Positions 49,447 to 59,161 are shown, numbered from the stretch's first letter. The stretch is DNA of 64,000 nt from Methylomicrobium lacus_A (GCF_041897535.1 NZ_CP169217.1:2542001-2606000), one strand, 5' to 3'. Numbers and translations are program-made. The notes: generated from the letters alone by a model not told the origin.

Positions 49447-50910
49447 TTAAAACAAACTGTCCCACATCGCATCGACCTTCTTGACGACGGCTTCGGTCAT
49501 CGCAATCGTCCGGCCCCATTCCCTGTTGGTTTCGCCGGGCCATTTGTTGGTCGCGTCGAAGCCGACTTTCGAGCCGAGACCGGATACCGGCGAGGCGAAG
49601 TCGAGATAGTCGATCGGGGTGTTTTCGAGGATCGTCAGATCGCGTGCCGGGTCCATCCGGGTCGTGATCGCCCAGATCACGTCCTGCCAGTTGCGCACGT
49701 CGACATCGTCGTCGACCACGATCACGAACTTGGTGTACATGAACTGGCGCAGGAAAGACCAGGTGCCGAACATGACCCTTTTCGCGTGGCCGGCGTACTG
49801 CTTCTTCAGGCTGATCACGGCCATCCGGTACGAGCAGCCTTCCGGCGGCAGGTAGAAATCGACGATTTCCGGGAACTGTTTTTGCAGGATCGGCACGAAC
49901 ACCTCGTTCAGCGCGACGCCGAGGATCGCCGGTTCGTCGGGCGGGCGGCCGGTATAGGTGCTGTGATAGATCGGGTTGTGGCGCTGGGTGATCTTCTCGA
50001 TCGTGAACACCGGGAATTCGTCGACTTCGTTGTAATAGCCGGTGTGATCGCCGAACGGGCCTTCCGGCGCGGTTTCGCCCGGATAGATGAAGCCTTCGAG
50101 CACGATCTCGGCGCTGGCCGGGACCTGCAGCCAATCGTTGCTCAGGCAGCTGGCGACCTCGGTCTTGCTGCCGCGCAGCAGCCCCGCGAACGCATATTCG
50201 GAGAGCGAATCGGGCACCGGCGTGACCGCGCCGAGGATCGTCGCAGGATCGGCCCCGAGCGCGACCGCGACCGGATACGGCTCGCCCGGGCGGGCTTTCT
50301 GCCATTCCCGGAAGTCGAGCGCGCCGCCGCGATGGGCCAGCCAGCGCATGATTACTTTGTTCTTGGCTATCACCTGCTGGCGGTAGATGCCGAGATTCTG
50401 CCGTTCCTTGAACGGCCCCTTGGTGATCACCAAGGGCCAGGTGATCAAGGGGCCGGCGTCTTCCGGCCAGCAGGTCTGGATCGGATAGTGACTTAAATCG
50501 ATGTCGCCGCCTTCGATCACTTCTTGCTGGCAGGGTGGATCCTTGACCAGTTTCGGGGCCATGTTCAGGACCTGCTTGAATACCGGAAACTTTTCGAGCG
50601 CGTCCTTCATGCCTTTCGGCGGTTCGGGTTCCTTCAGATAGGCCAACAGTTCGCCGATGCCGCGCAATTCACCGACCGAGTCGGCGCCCATGCCCATCGC
50701 GACCCGGTGCGCGGTGCCGAACAGATTGCCGAGCACCGGAATGTTCGAGCCGACCGGGTTTTCGAACAACAGCGCCGGGCCGCCTTGTTTCAAGGTGCGG
50801 TCGCAGATTTCGGTCATCTCGAGATAGGGATCGACAGGGACTTTGACGCGTTTGAGTTCGCCTTCCTTTTCGAGTTGTGCGATGAAGTCGCGGAGGTCTT
50901 TGTATTTCAT
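49447..50910 (-). CDS. ubiD: 4-hydroxy-3-polyprenylbenzoate decarboxylase
   Basis: UbiD of 487 residues, the prenylated-FMN-dependent decarboxylase of ubiquinone biosynthesis. Typical features: MKYKDLRDFIAQLEKEGELK, GGPALLFENPVG, NLGIYRQQVIAKNKVIMRW, EIVLEGFIYPGETAPEGPFG and DHTGYYNEVDEFPVFTIEKI, and the catalytic GPFGDHTGYY. Its start overlaps the stop of prlC by 4 bases (ATGA), so both are translated from one mRNA. The convergent reductase gene ends one base away. Confidence 0.96.
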   Translation of the reverse strand: MKYKDLRDFIAQLEKEGELKRVKVPVDPYLEMTEICDRTLKQGGPALLFENPVGSNIPVLGNLFGTAHRVAMGMGADSVGELRGIGELLAYLKEPEPPKGMKDALEKFPVFKQVLNMAPKLVKDPPCQQEVIEGGDIDLSHYPIQTCWPEDAGPLITWPLVITKGPFKERQNLGIYRQQVIAKNKVIMRWLAHRGGALDFREWQKARPGEPYPVAVALGADPATILGAVTPVPDSLSEYAFAGLLRGSKTEVASCLSNDWLQVPASAEIVLEGFIYPGETAPEGPFGDHTGYYNEVDEFPVFTIEKITQRHNPIYHSTYTGRPPDEPAILGVALNEVFVPILQKQFPEIVDFYLPPEGCSYRMAVISLKKQYAGHAKRVMFGTWSFLRQFMYTKFVIVVDDDVDVRNWQDVIWAITTRMDPARDLTILENTPIDYLDFASPVSGLGSKVGFDATNKWPGETNREWGRTIAMTEAVVKKVDAMWDSLF

Positions 50911-52946
50911 GCCGCGATGCCGTTATGCCGGAGCAAGGCGTCGATCGTCGGCTTGCGGCCGCGGAATTTGACGAATAGGTCCATCGCGTCCTCGCTGCCG
51001 CCTTTTTCGAGAATCTGGGTCAAAAACGCATGGCCGGTTTCCGGGTCGAAGATGCCTTTTTCCTCGAACAACGAAAACGCGTCGCTGGACAGCACTTCGG
51101 CCCATTTGTAGCTGTAATAGCCGGCCGCATAGCCGCCCGCGAAGATGTGCGAGAAGCCGTGCGCGAAACGGTTGAAGGCCGGCGGCTGGACGACAGCGAC
51201 CTGCTCCCTGACCTGATTCAAGGTTTCATAGATGCGTCCGCCCTTGTCAGGATCGTAGTCGCGATGGATGCGGAAGTCGAACAGGCTGAATTCGAGCTGG
51301 CGCACCATCAGCATGCCGGCCTGGAAATTTTTCGCCGCCAGCATCTTGTTCAATAAGTCGTCGGGCAAGGGCTCGCCGCTTTGGTAATGGCCGGACATCA
51401 AGGCCAGCGCGTCCTTCTCCCAGCACCAGTTTTCCATGAACTGGCTCGGCAATTCGACCGCGTCCCATTCGACGCCGTTGATGCCGGACACGCCGAGGTG
51501 ATCGACCCGGGTCAGCATGTGCTGCAGGCCGTGGCCGAACTCGTGAAACAGCGTCGTGACTTCGTCGTGCGTCAGCAGCGCAGGCTCGTTGCCGGTCGGC
51601 GGGGTGAAATTGCAGGTCAGATAGGCGACCGGGATTTGCACGGCGCCGTCGATTTTCTTGCGGCCGACGCAGTCGTCCATCCAGGCGCCGCCGCGTTTTT
51701 TCGCCCGCGCGTACAGGTCGATGTAGAATTTGCCGCGCAGGTCGCCGTTTGGGTCGGTGATTTCGAAAAAACGCACATCGGGATGCCAAATGTCGACAGC
51801 ATCCGTCTCGGCAATCCGCAGTCCGTACAATTTTTCGACGACCGCGAACAGGCCGGGCAGGACCTTGGTGATCGGGAAATACGCCTTGACCTCTTCCTGC
51901 GACAGTTGGTAGAAATGCTGGCGCATTTTTTCGGAGTAATAGCCGATGTCCCAGCTTTGCAGGTCGCCGATGCCGTAATGGGCCTTTGCGAATTCGCGCA
52001 GCTCGGCCAGATCGCGGCGCGCCTGCCGCCAGGATTTGTCGGCCAGGTCTTCGAGAAAACCGATCACGTCGTCGGGTTTCTCGGCCATCTTGGTCGCCAG
52101 CGACAGTTCGGCAAAATTGGCGAAACCTAAAAGGCGCGCCTTTTCGTGGCGCAGCGCGAGGATCTTTTCCATGATTTCGCTGTTGTCCCAGCGGCCGGCC
52201 TGCGGGCCCTGATTGGAGGCGCGGGTCGCGTAGGCTTCGTAATGTTCGCGGCGCAGTTCGCGGTTGTCCGCATAGGTCATCACCGCGTGATAGGACGGAA
52301 ATTGCAGCGTGATCATCCAGCCTTGCTGGCCGTTTTGTTCGGCGGTCTGCCGGGCCTGCGCCAGGGCCGAAGCGGGCAGGCCGGTCAGGTCGAGTTCGTT
52401 CGTGATCAGTTTCGACCAGCCGTTGGTCGCATCGAGCACGTTTTCTTCGTAGGTGCTCGCAAGCTTCGACAATTCCTGGCTGATTTCCTTGTAGCGCTGC
52501 TTTTTCTCGGCGTCGAGATCGATGCCGGACAAATGGAAATCGCGCAGGGCGTTCTGGATGATCTTTTGCTGGGCGATGTCGAGGCTGGCGTATTCGGCGC
52601 TGCTTTCGATCGCCTTGTAGGCTTTGAACAAGGCCTCGTTCTGCCCCATCTCGGTCGCATAGGCGCTCAGTTTCGGCAGGCAGGCGTTATAGGCTTCGCG
52701 GAGCGCGTCGCTGTTGACCACCGAATTCATGTGGCTGATCGGGGACCAGGCCTTACTGAGCCGGTCTTCGGCGTTTTCGATCGGCTCGATCAGGTTTTTC
52801 CAGGTGTAATCGCTTGTCGCGTTCAGGCAGTTTTCGACGGTCGCGCGCGCCTCGGCCAGTAACTGGTCGATCGCGGGTTCGACATGCTCGGGTTGAATTT
52901 GGGAGAACAGCGGCAGTTCGGTATTGGCCAATAATGGGTTGCTCAT
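50907..52946 (-). CDS. prlC: Oligopeptidase A
   Basis: M3-family zinc metallopeptidase of about 679 residues. The zinc motif is HEFGHGLQHML, preceded by LLTHDEVTTLF. The C-terminal KWAEVLSSDAFSLFEEKGIF is typical of PrlC. It degrades oligopeptides, including signal peptides, in the cytoplasm. The ATG at 52946 (MSNPLLANTELPLFSQIQPE) fits the E. coli start; another ATG lies 18 bases upstream. It is upstream of ubiD with a 4-base overlap. Confidence 0.95.
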   Translation of the reverse strand: MSNPLLANTELPLFSQIQPEHVEPAIDQLLAEARATVENCLNATSDYTWKNLIEPIENAEDRLSKAWSPISHMNSVVNSDALREAYNACLPKLSAYATEMGQNEALFKAYKAIESSAEYASLDIAQQKIIQNALRDFHLSGIDLDAEKKQRYKEISQELSKLASTYEENVLDATNGWSKLITNELDLTGLPASALAQARQTAEQNGQQGWMITLQFPSYHAVMTYADNRELRREHYEAYATRASNQGPQAGRWDNSEIMEKILALRHEKARLLGFANFAELSLATKMAEKPDDVIGFLEDLADKSWRQARRDLAELREFAKAHYGIGDLQSWDIGYYSEKMRQHFYQLSQEEVKAYFPITKVLPGLFAVVEKLYGLRIAETDAVDIWHPDVRFFEITDPNGDLRGKFYIDLYARAKKRGGAWMDDCVGRKKIDGAVQIPVAYLTCNFTPPTGNEPALLTHDEVTTLFHEFGHGLQHMLTRVDHLGVSGINGVEWDAVELPSQFMENWCWEKDALALMSGHYQSGEPLPDDLLNKMLAAKNFQAGMLMVRQLEFSLFDFRIHRDYDPDKGGRIYETLNQVREQVAVVQPPAFNRFAHGFSHIFAGGYAAGYYSYKWAEVLSSDAFSLFEEKGIFDPETGHAFLTQILEKGGSEDAMDLFVKFRGRKPTIDALLRHNGIAA

Positions 52947-53051
52947 CGGGTGTCCAGTCATCAAATCGGTTTTGCGCCTTGATAAGGCGGCGTGTGGTCG
53001 GCAGAGTTTCTGCAGTGAATCAATTGTTTGCGGCGGGTTGTGCCTTCGGTG

Positions 53052-53828
53052 TTAATCAAAAATCGCCGATTGCAGGTTTTTCGCCGCGTCCAGCCCCTTG
53101 ATCGTGGATTTGTTGCCGATGCCGGTCAGGCGGGTTCCCGCCAGATTGGCGCCGGTCAAGTCGGCGTCTTCGAGGTGGCTGCCGGACAGATCGGCGCCGC
53201 TCAAATCGGCGTCGGTCAAATCCGCGCCGGATAAATCGACGCTGGACAGCACCGCGTTGTTCAGCCGGCTGCCGCGGAGGTTCGCATGCCGCATCAGTCC
53301 GCGGCTCAGGTCGGCATGGCTGAGGTCGGCGCCTGAAAGGTTGACATGATTCAGGCTGACCCGCATCAGTCCCATCGGCTGGTTCTTCATGTCCGCGCCC
53401 CACTTCGCATGCGCCAGATTGGCATGGCTCAGATCGGCATTGTCCAGATTCGCGATGATCCGGCTGCCGGCAAGATTGGCATGACTCAGGTCGGCGCCCA
53501 TGATCGAGACGCCGAAAATGCTGGTGTTGGACAGGTCGGCCCCGGACAGGTTGATCTTGGTCATCACGGACAAGTCCAGATTCAGGCCCGATAGATTGCT
53601 GCGGCTGAAATTCGCTCGGCGCAGGTCGGCTCCCCAGAGGTCCGCCTGCCGAAAATCCAGACCGGAGAGGTCCAGGTCGGTCAAATCCTTGCGGCGCAGA
53701 TCGGCCGGATGCGCTTTGTCGGCCGCGGCGAGGCGTTTTTCGACTTCGGCGCGGTCAAGATCGGCCGCGAAAACCGCAGCGCAAAAGCCTAGCGCCAGCA
53801 GGCCGGATCCAATGGATCGGATATTCAT
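53052..53828 (-). CDS. Exported pentapeptide-repeat protein
   Basis: A 258-residue protein with signal peptide (IGSGLLALGFCAAVFA). Residues 45-235 are built from pentapeptide repeats of the form A(D/N)LSX (DLSGLDFRQADLWGADLRRA; GADLSHANLAGSRI; SGADLTDADLSGADLSGSHL), which would fold into a right-handed quadrilateral beta-helix. Repeat proteins of this kind can be DNA-mimics or structural; the export signal makes a periplasmic role likely. Function unknown. It is transcribed in the same direction as prlC, but about 100 bases separate them. Confidence 0.85.
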   Translation of the reverse strand: MNIRSIGSGLLALGFCAAVFAADLDRAEVEKRLAAADKAHPADLRRKDLTDLDLSGLDFRQADLWGADLRRANFSRSNLSGLNLDLSVMTKINLSGADLSNTSIFGVSIMGADLSHANLAGSRIIANLDNADLSHANLAHAKWGADMKNQPMGLMRVSLNHVNLSGADLSHADLSRGLMRHANLRGSRLNNAVLSSVDLSGADLTDADLSGADLSGSHLEDADLTGANLAGTRLTGIGNKSTIKGLDAAKNLQSAIFD

Positions 53829-53884
53829 ACGGGTGGAACTCCGGATAGTGATGTTTGATTAAATCCTGAGGGCGAGCACCGCCG

Positions 53885-54313
53885 CTATTTCAAAGGGCGG
53901 CCCTTCGCATCCCGGTCGAACTTGCTAGCGAACAGCAGTACCGCTTCGACAAAGCCCCATTGCGGCACGAACACCATGAAGCCCGCGCGCAACAGAAAGG
54001 CGGTCAGGATGATTTGAAAGAAGCCGATCTTGTAATAGCCCAGATAAATCCGCCCGAGCCCCGCCCAGCCGAAAAACAAGGAGAGTGCGCCGGCCAGATA
54101 TTTGTATTTGACGGCCTTCGGCTCTTCGGTATAAGTGCCGACCAGGGCCACGCGCACGGCCTTGCCGTTTTCCAGTTCGAAGCGGATGTCGTCGTCTTGA
54201 TCGGGTGGCACCTCATCGGTCCAATCCTCTAACGCAAACGGATAAGTCTGTCCTTCGCTGTCGATTAGGCCGGTCCCGGCTTCGGGATCGAAACTTGCAA
54301 TTTTTCCTATCAT
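53885..54313 (-). CDS. Cold-shock-like domain fused to TM2 membrane domain
   Basis: A 142-residue protein. Residues 1-60 look like a small OB-type or cold-shock-like domain (MIGKIASFDPEAGTGLIDSE, then YPFALEDW). Residues 75-135 contain a TM2-domain pattern with hydrophobic hairpins (LAGALSLFFGWAGLGRIYLG, GYYKIGFFQIILTAFLLRAG). Proteins of this type are known but uncharacterised. A DNA- or RNA-binding part linked to the membrane is a possible interpretation. It is monocistronic, 56 bases from the pentapeptide gene. Confidence 0.75.
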   Translation of the reverse strand: MIGKIASFDPEAGTGLIDSEGQTYPFALEDWTDEVPPDQDDDIRFELENGKAVRVALVGTYTEEPKAVKYKYLAGALSLFFGWAGLGRIYLGYYKIGFFQIILTAFLLRAGFMVFVPQWGFVEAVLLFASKFDRDAKGRPLK

Positions 54314-54391
54314 TTTCCCCTACCTTAATGTGAAAGACTGCCGCCGTCGGATTGCTGCCGCGTGGCGGAGGCCTGATTTATTCTACTTATT

Positions 54392-54835
54392 TTATGGATT
54401 CTGCAAGCGCACCGCCAGCACGTCGCAACGGGCATGATGCAGCACGCCGTTGGCGGTCGAGCCCAGCAACAGCGCCAAGCCATGGCGTCCGTGCGAGCCG
54501 ACCACGATCAGATCGACCGCGTTTTCTTCGGCGATACGTACGATTTCCTGCTTCGGGCTGCCGGTTTCGAGCCAGGTTTGCGCTTCCGGAACGCCCAATT
54601 TCGCCGCCAGTTCGGCCAGTTTTTTCCGGCCGAGCGCGATAAACTCCTGCGACAAATCCATTTCGAAAGGCACCAGCACGTCATTCGCCGGATCGCCTAT
54701 CGGCAAATTATCGACCACATGAATCAGGCTGAGCTTGGCGCCGTAGCGCGCCGCCAGTTCCTGCGCGCGCTCGATCACGATCGCCTGTTGGTCGAAAAAA
54801 TCCACCGCCAATAAGATATGTTTGTATGTTTTCAC
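54392..54835 (-). CDS. Universal stress protein (UspA family)
   Basis: A 147-residue UspA-fold protein. The N-terminal YKHILLAVDFFDQQAIVIER and the C-terminal DLIVVGSHGRHGLALLLGST, NGVLHHARCDVLAV show the ATP-binding pattern G-x2-G-x9-G(S/T). It is probably a stress-induced nucleotide-binding protein in the cytoplasm. The next upstream gene on this strand starts close by, so they may be co-transcribed. Confidence 0.92.
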   Translation of the reverse strand: MKTYKHILLAVDFFDQQAIVIERAQELAARYGAKLSLIHVVDNLPIGDPANDVLVPFEMDLSQEFIALGRKKLAELAAKLGVPEAQTWLETGSPKQEIVRIAEENAVDLIVVGSHGRHGLALLLGSTANGVLHHARCDVLAVRLQNP

Positions 54836-54843
54836 CCTTCCTC

Positions 54844-55353
54844 CTAACCGATGCCGTTTTCATGTCCGAAGAATATGGCCAGCAGTACAAAACCGACCAA
54901 AAAAGCCAGCGCCCAGCCCAGGCTGAGCCAAATATTCGGCGCCAGCGCATGATAGACGATGTGCGCGGTAACCGCGCAAAACCAGGCGGTGATGCCGATC
55001 AAGATGATCGCCGCGAGGCCTCCGGGCTGCCCGGCCAGCAACATCAAGACGGCCGGTAACGCCAGAAAGCCGATCAATGCATAGGCCCCGAAAAATGCGC
55101 TCGCGACCTGATAAAAGCGGTTCAGATGCCGGCTCGCATGCAGCATCGCGGCGCTGAACAGCCCGATATAAACGATTTCGGTGCCGGTCTCCAGGAGCGC
55201 GCGGAGCAGATGGCCGCCGCTGTAACGCATCAAAATCCGGACGCCTGCGAAGGCGGCGGCGGTTATTTTGAGCAAGGTCAGCGAATAAGGCAAATCCTCC
55301 GGGCCTTTTTTCAAGCGGCAAATCGAGAAGAGCAGAACGATCAATTCGTACAT
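54844..55353 (-). CDS. Small integral membrane protein of unknown function
   Basis: A 169-residue protein starting MYELIVLLFSICRLKKGPED. Five hydrophobic segments can be seen (SLTLLKITAAAFAGVRIL; IVYIGLFSAAMLHASRHL; SAFFGAYALIGFLALPAVLM; AAIILIGITAWFCAVTAHIV; LGWALAFLVGFVLLAIFFGH). The layout recalls small Yip1-type membrane proteins, but that is not certain. The start at 55353 is used because the region upstream belongs to the yheS C-terminus. It follows yheS by 61 bases and precedes the UspA gene by 8 bases. Confidence 0.75.
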   Translation of the reverse strand: MYELIVLLFSICRLKKGPEDLPYSLTLLKITAAAFAGVRILMRYSGGHLLRALLETGTEIVYIGLFSAAMLHASRHLNRFYQVASAFFGAYALIGFLALPAVLMLLAGQPGGLAAIILIGITAWFCAVTAHIVYHALAPNIWLSLGWALAFLVGFVLLAIFFGHENGIG

Positions 55354-55414
55354 GGGGTGGCCTGCCTGGATTCTTAGTGTTATCGTGTTTGCATGCGCCG
55401 CCCGTGTGCCGAGA

Positions 55415-57307
55415 TCAGTCCTGCTGGGCCGCCGCGAGTTTTTCCTCCGCCTCCAGCCAGAGCGCCTCGGCGTCTTCGAGCGCCTTGTCCACCTCAACCT
55501 TTCTGGCCATCACCTCTTTCAGCCGGTTTTTTTCCGAGTCCTGATAAATGCCGGGATCGGCCAGTTGCTGTTCCAGTTGCCGCTGTTCCTGATGGAATTT
55601 TTCGACCGCCTGTTCGGCTTTCTTCAGCGCATCCATCAACGGTTTGTTGCGCTGCCGGCGTTCGGCATCGAGCTTGCGTTGGTCCTTGCGGTTGATGCCG
55701 GACGCGGCCTCGGCCGCCGTGTCTTTCACGTCGCCTTTTTTCTGCTCGCCGAGCCAGTTTCTGTAATCGTCCAGATCGCCGTCGAAGGGCTCGACCTTGC
55801 CGTCCGCGACCAGGAGCAACCGGTCGGTGACCGAGCGCAGCATATGCCGGTCGTGCGATACGGTGACCAGGGCGCCCTGGTAATCCTGCAGCGCCATGAT
55901 CAGGGCCTCGCGCATTTCGAGGTCCAGATGGTTGGTCGGCTCGTCGAGCAAGAGCAGGTTCGGGTTCTGGTAAACCAACAGAGAGAGCACCAGCCGCGCT
56001 TTCTCGCCGCCCGAAAACGGCCGCACCGGCTCCATCACCTTGTCGCCCTGAAAATCGAAGCCGCCGAGGAAATTCCTGAGGTCTTTTTCGGTCGCCTGCG
56101 GGTCTAGTCTCTGGAAATGCCAGAGCGGCGATTCGTCCATGCGCAGTTGTTCGAGCTGATGCTGGGCGAAATAACCGATCTTCAGGTGCATCGACTCCTG
56201 TCTGTCGCCGGACAAAGGTCGCATCGCGCCGGCCAATACCTTGATCAGGCTCGACTTGCCCGCGCCGTTCGGCCCCAAAAGCCCGACCCGGTCGCCCGGC
56301 GACAGCGACAGGCCGGCTTTTCGGATCACTATCTTGTCGCCGTAGCCGATGTCCGCCTTATCCAGCGTCAACAGCGGGCTCGACATCCGGCCGGGCTCCG
56401 GGAAACTGAAATGGAAGGGCGAGTCGACATGCGCCTGCGCGATCAATTCCATCCGCTCCAGGGCCTTGATCCGGCTCTGCGCCTGCCGTGCCTTGGTCGC
56501 CTGCGCCTTGAAGCGGGTGATGAAGCTTTGAATGTGCGCGATTTCGCGCTGCTGCTTCTGGAAGGCGGCCTGTTGCTGCGCGAGCTTCTCGGCGCGCATC
56601 CTTTCGAATGCGGAATAGTTGCCGGTATAGATGTTGACCTTGCCCTGTTCGAGATGCACGATGTGATCGGTGATCGCATCGAGAAAATCGCGGTCGTGCG
56701 AGATCAGCAGCAGGGTGCCGGGGTACCGGCACAGCCAGTCCTGCAGCCAGATCACCGCATCCAGATCCAAATGGTTGGTCGGTTCGTCGAGCAGCAGCAC
56801 GTCGGAACGGCACATCAAGGCCTGCGCGAGATTCAGCCGCATCCGCCAGCCGCCTGAAAAGGAGCCGACCTGGGCCTGTTCCTGCGCGGGTTTGAAGCCG
56901 AGACCGCTCATCAGCCGCGATGCGCGCGCCTGCGCCTCATAGCCGCCGATCACGTCGAGCGCGGCATGCAGTTCGGCCTGTTTCAGGCCGTCATGGGCCG
57001 CTTCGGCCGTTTGCAGTTCGCCTTGCAGGCGGCGCAGCTCGCGGTCGCCGTCCATCACATAGTCGATCGCGCTGCATTCGGCGGCCGGGGTTTCCTGCGC
57101 GACATGCGCGATTTCGAGATTCGGCGGCATCGAAAAATCGCCGGCGTCGAGATGCAGTTCATCCCGGATCAGCGCGAAAAAACTCGACTTGCCGGCCCCG
57201 TTCGCGCCGGTAATACCGACCTTTTCGCCCTGATGAATCGTAAAAGACGCCTCGTCGAACAGCAGTCTCGCGCCCCGGCGCAGGGCGATATTTTTGAAAT
57301 TGAGCAT
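55415..57307 (-). CDS. yheS: ABC-F ATPase YheS
   Basis: Cytoplasmic ABC-F protein of 630 residues with two ATP-binding cassettes. Cassette 1: GANGAGKSS, FSGGWRMR, LLLDEPTNHLDL. Cassette 2: GPNGAGKSS, FSGGEKAR, LLLDEPTNHLDL. It begins MLNFKNIALRRGARLLFDEA, characteristic of YheS. The C-terminal region is a long charged coiled coil (ALKKAEQAVEKFHQEQRQLE), distinct from the Uup tail. ABC-F proteins act at the ribosome. It is the second ABC-F gene in this window; uup is the other. Confidence 0.94.
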   Translation of the reverse strand: MLNFKNIALRRGARLLFDEASFTIHQGEKVGITGANGAGKSSFFALIRDELHLDAGDFSMPPNLEIAHVAQETPAAECSAIDYVMDGDRELRRLQGELQTAEAAHDGLKQAELHAALDVIGGYEAQARASRLMSGLGFKPAQEQAQVGSFSGGWRMRLNLAQALMCRSDVLLLDEPTNHLDLDAVIWLQDWLCRYPGTLLLISHDRDFLDAITDHIVHLEQGKVNIYTGNYSAFERMRAEKLAQQQAAFQKQQREIAHIQSFITRFKAQATKARQAQSRIKALERMELIAQAHVDSPFHFSFPEPGRMSSPLLTLDKADIGYGDKIVIRKAGLSLSPGDRVGLLGPNGAGKSSLIKVLAGAMRPLSGDRQESMHLKIGYFAQHQLEQLRMDESPLWHFQRLDPQATEKDLRNFLGGFDFQGDKVMEPVRPFSGGEKARLVLSLLVYQNPNLLLLDEPTNHLDLEMREALIMALQDYQGALVTVSHDRHMLRSVTDRLLLVADGKVEPFDGDLDDYRNWLGEQKKGDVKDTAAEAASGINRKDQRKLDAERRQRNKPLMDALKKAEQAVEKFHQEQRQLEQQLADPGIYQDSEKNRLKEVMARKVEVDKALEDAEALWLEAEEKLAAAQQD

Positions 57308-57619
57308 TAAAAATCAGCAATAAATCAGTAATCCATAGGAACGCAAGAATAACATGAAACAACTTCTCTGAGTGTTCGAAAATACGTGCCCTGCGGGCGC
57401 CTGACGGTTTTGCCGCGTTGCCGGGCCGAAAGTCGCGGTCGATTGGGGCGAACAGCCGCCGTCTGAGGCAAGGCTTTTGTAATCGACTGGTGGCGCAGGG
57501 AGACGGCAGGATAATTGCGGCAGGGACGGAGTCTATGTATCGACACAACTTTTTTGGGCACGGTAGGCGCCGATTCTGCAGCGCGTCCCCCTTCTTCCCC
57601 GCACCCTAACGGATCTTGG
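57308..57619. other. Intergenic region between yheS and the HAD gene
   Basis: Holds the two divergent promoters. A small GC-rich hairpin (GCCC/GGGC) lies near 57391-57403. The plus-strand frame is open through here but has no good start before the ATG at 57620. No RNA gene is seen. Confidence 0.45.
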
Positions 57620-58402
57620 ATGGCAGCTTTATCTTCAATACGCGGCATTCTGTTCGATCTCGACGGCGTCCTGTATGTCGGCTCAACGGTGCTTGAAGGT
57701 GCCATCGAGGCCGTCGATCAGATAAAACGACGCGGCTACCGCTGCCGATTCATCACCAACACCAGCACCTTATCGCGCCCTTCGCTGCATCAAAAACTGA
57801 CCGGTCTCGGTTTTGGCATCGCCGAAGGCGAAATTGTCAGCGCGACCCGCGCCGCCCTGATCCACCTGCAACAATTCGACGATCCGGTCTGCCATTTGCT
57901 GCTGGCCGATGACGTCAAACAGGATTTTCGGCATTTCAGGCAGTCGGACAGCAAGGCCGATTTCGTCATCATCGGCGATATCGGCGAGGCCTGGTCCTAC
58001 GCGCTGCTCAATCGGGTTTTCAACCTGCTGATCAACGGCGCCGAGCTGATCGCGATCCACAAAAACCGCTTCTGGCAGACCGAACACGGCCTGCAAATGG
58101 ACGTCGGCGCCTTCGTCAGCGCCCTGGAATACGCCAGCCAGAAACAGGCCACGATTATCGGCAAGCCGTCGCCGGATTTTTTTAAGGCCGCCCTGACCGA
58201 ACTGGGCTTGCCGCCGGAGCAGGTCGCGATTGTCGGCGACGACATAGATTCCGACATCGGCGGCGGCCAGGGCGCGGGCCTGACCGGCATTCTGGTCAAA
58301 ACCGGCAAATACCGGCAAGCCTATGCGGACAACAGCCCGGTCGTGCCGGACCGGCTCATTGCATCGGTTGCCGATCTGCCCGATCTTTTGCCAGGGTTGT
58401 AA
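57620..58402 (+). CDS. HAD-IIA family hydrolase (LHPP/NagD-like)
   Basis: HAD-superfamily phosphatase of 260 residues with a type IIA cap. Motif I is ILFDLDGVLYVGS, motif II FITNTSTLSR, motif III lysine in IGKPSPDFFKAAL and motif IV VGDDIDSDIGGGQGAG. The pattern is closest to the group related to phospholysine phosphohistidine inorganic pyrophosphate phosphatase, so a broad phosphatase is likely. The ATG at 57620 removes a 35-residue upstream stretch that looks untranslated. It is divergent from yheS and convergent with the next gene. Confidence 0.9.
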   Translation: MAALSSIRGILFDLDGVLYVGSTVLEGAIEAVDQIKRRGYRCRFITNTSTLSRPSLHQKLTGLGFGIAEGEIVSATRAALIHLQQFDDPVCHLLLADDVKQDFRHFRQSDSKADFVIIGDIGEAWSYALLNRVFNLLINGAELIAIHKNRFWQTEHGLQMDVGAFVSALEYASQKQATIIGKPSPDFFKAALTELGLPPEQVAIVGDDIDSDIGGGQGAGLTGILVKTGKYRQAYADNSPVVPDRLIASVADLPDLLPGL

Positions 58403-58408
58403 GCTGCC

Positions 58409-59161
58409 TTATGTCCGGCAATACTCCATCGTCGGTGTCACGGCTTTGATTTCATAGTGGCTTTCGGGTTTCATGATGAACTCGCTGGCGCCGACTTCGC
58501 TTTTTTTGTTGCCCCAGTCGTAGGTGTAGCCCAGGCCGGTCCAGGGCACGCCGGCGCTGCTGCGGAAACTTTTAAAATACAGGTCCCGATAAAAGGCGCG
58601 GTAATCGGCGATTTTCTCCACCTTGGGCGGCTCGCCGGCGAAATCGCGGCCGCAAGTTTTGTCGTCGGTTTGCGGATCGACACAGGGACGGAACAGGTCG
58701 GCAGGGTCTACCCACATTTCGACGAACACGTCGTATTGCCATTGTGAATCCAGGCCTAAATATTGTTTCAGCCGCAGGTCGACCGCGTCTTTGGCGATCT
58801 TAGGTTTCGCCGCGGCAAATTCGGAACACAGCTTTTTGGCTTGCGGTGCCGTAGTGACCCAGACCGCGTATTCCGGATTGTCCGAGGTTTTATCGTAGGG
58901 CTTCAAAAACCGCTCGTAAGCGCCTTGCGCCTTCCAGGTCGCGACCAATATCTTGCTTTTGTCTTCGTTCCAGACGAGGTTCGGATTGTCTTTCGAGATC
59001 GGAATCAGGTTGTTTGAAATCTCGCTCTCCTCGGCGAAGGCCGCATCCTCGACGGCATGGCGATAGGCTTTGTCCACCCCGGTTGCCGCCGCATCGAAAG
59101 CCAGCGCGGCCGAAAAAACGCCCAGAAAAAGCTGGGACCGGCTGTATGCTATTTTAAACAT
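58409..59161 (-). CDS. Exported protein of unknown function
   Basis: A 250-residue protein with signal peptide (SQLFLGVFSAALAFDAAATG). The mature protein has several Cys and Trp residues (NPNLVWNEDKSKILVATWKA; PEYAVWVTTAPQAKKLC; QWQYDVFVEMWVDPADLFRP; GYTYDWGNKKSEVGASEFIM) and no motif I can name. It probably folds as a periplasmic soluble protein with disulfides. The neighbouring genes give no hint of its role. Confidence 0.7.
   Translation of the reverse strand: MFKIAYSRSQLFLGVFSAALAFDAAATGVDKAYRHAVEDAAFAEESEISNNLIPISKDNPNLVWNEDKSKILVATWKAQGAYERFLKPYDKTSDNPEYAVWVTTAPQAKKLCSEFAAAKPKIAKDAVDLRLKQYLGLDSQWQYDVFVEMWVDPADLFRPCVDPQTDDKTCGRDFAGEPPKVEKIADYRAFYRDLYFKSFRSSAGVPWTGLGYTYDWGNKKSEVGASEFIMKPESHYEIKAVTPTMEYCRT

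Noticed and set aside
53100..53700. Repeated GGTCGGCG-like units
   Set aside because: Coding for the pentapeptide repeats, in frame throughout.
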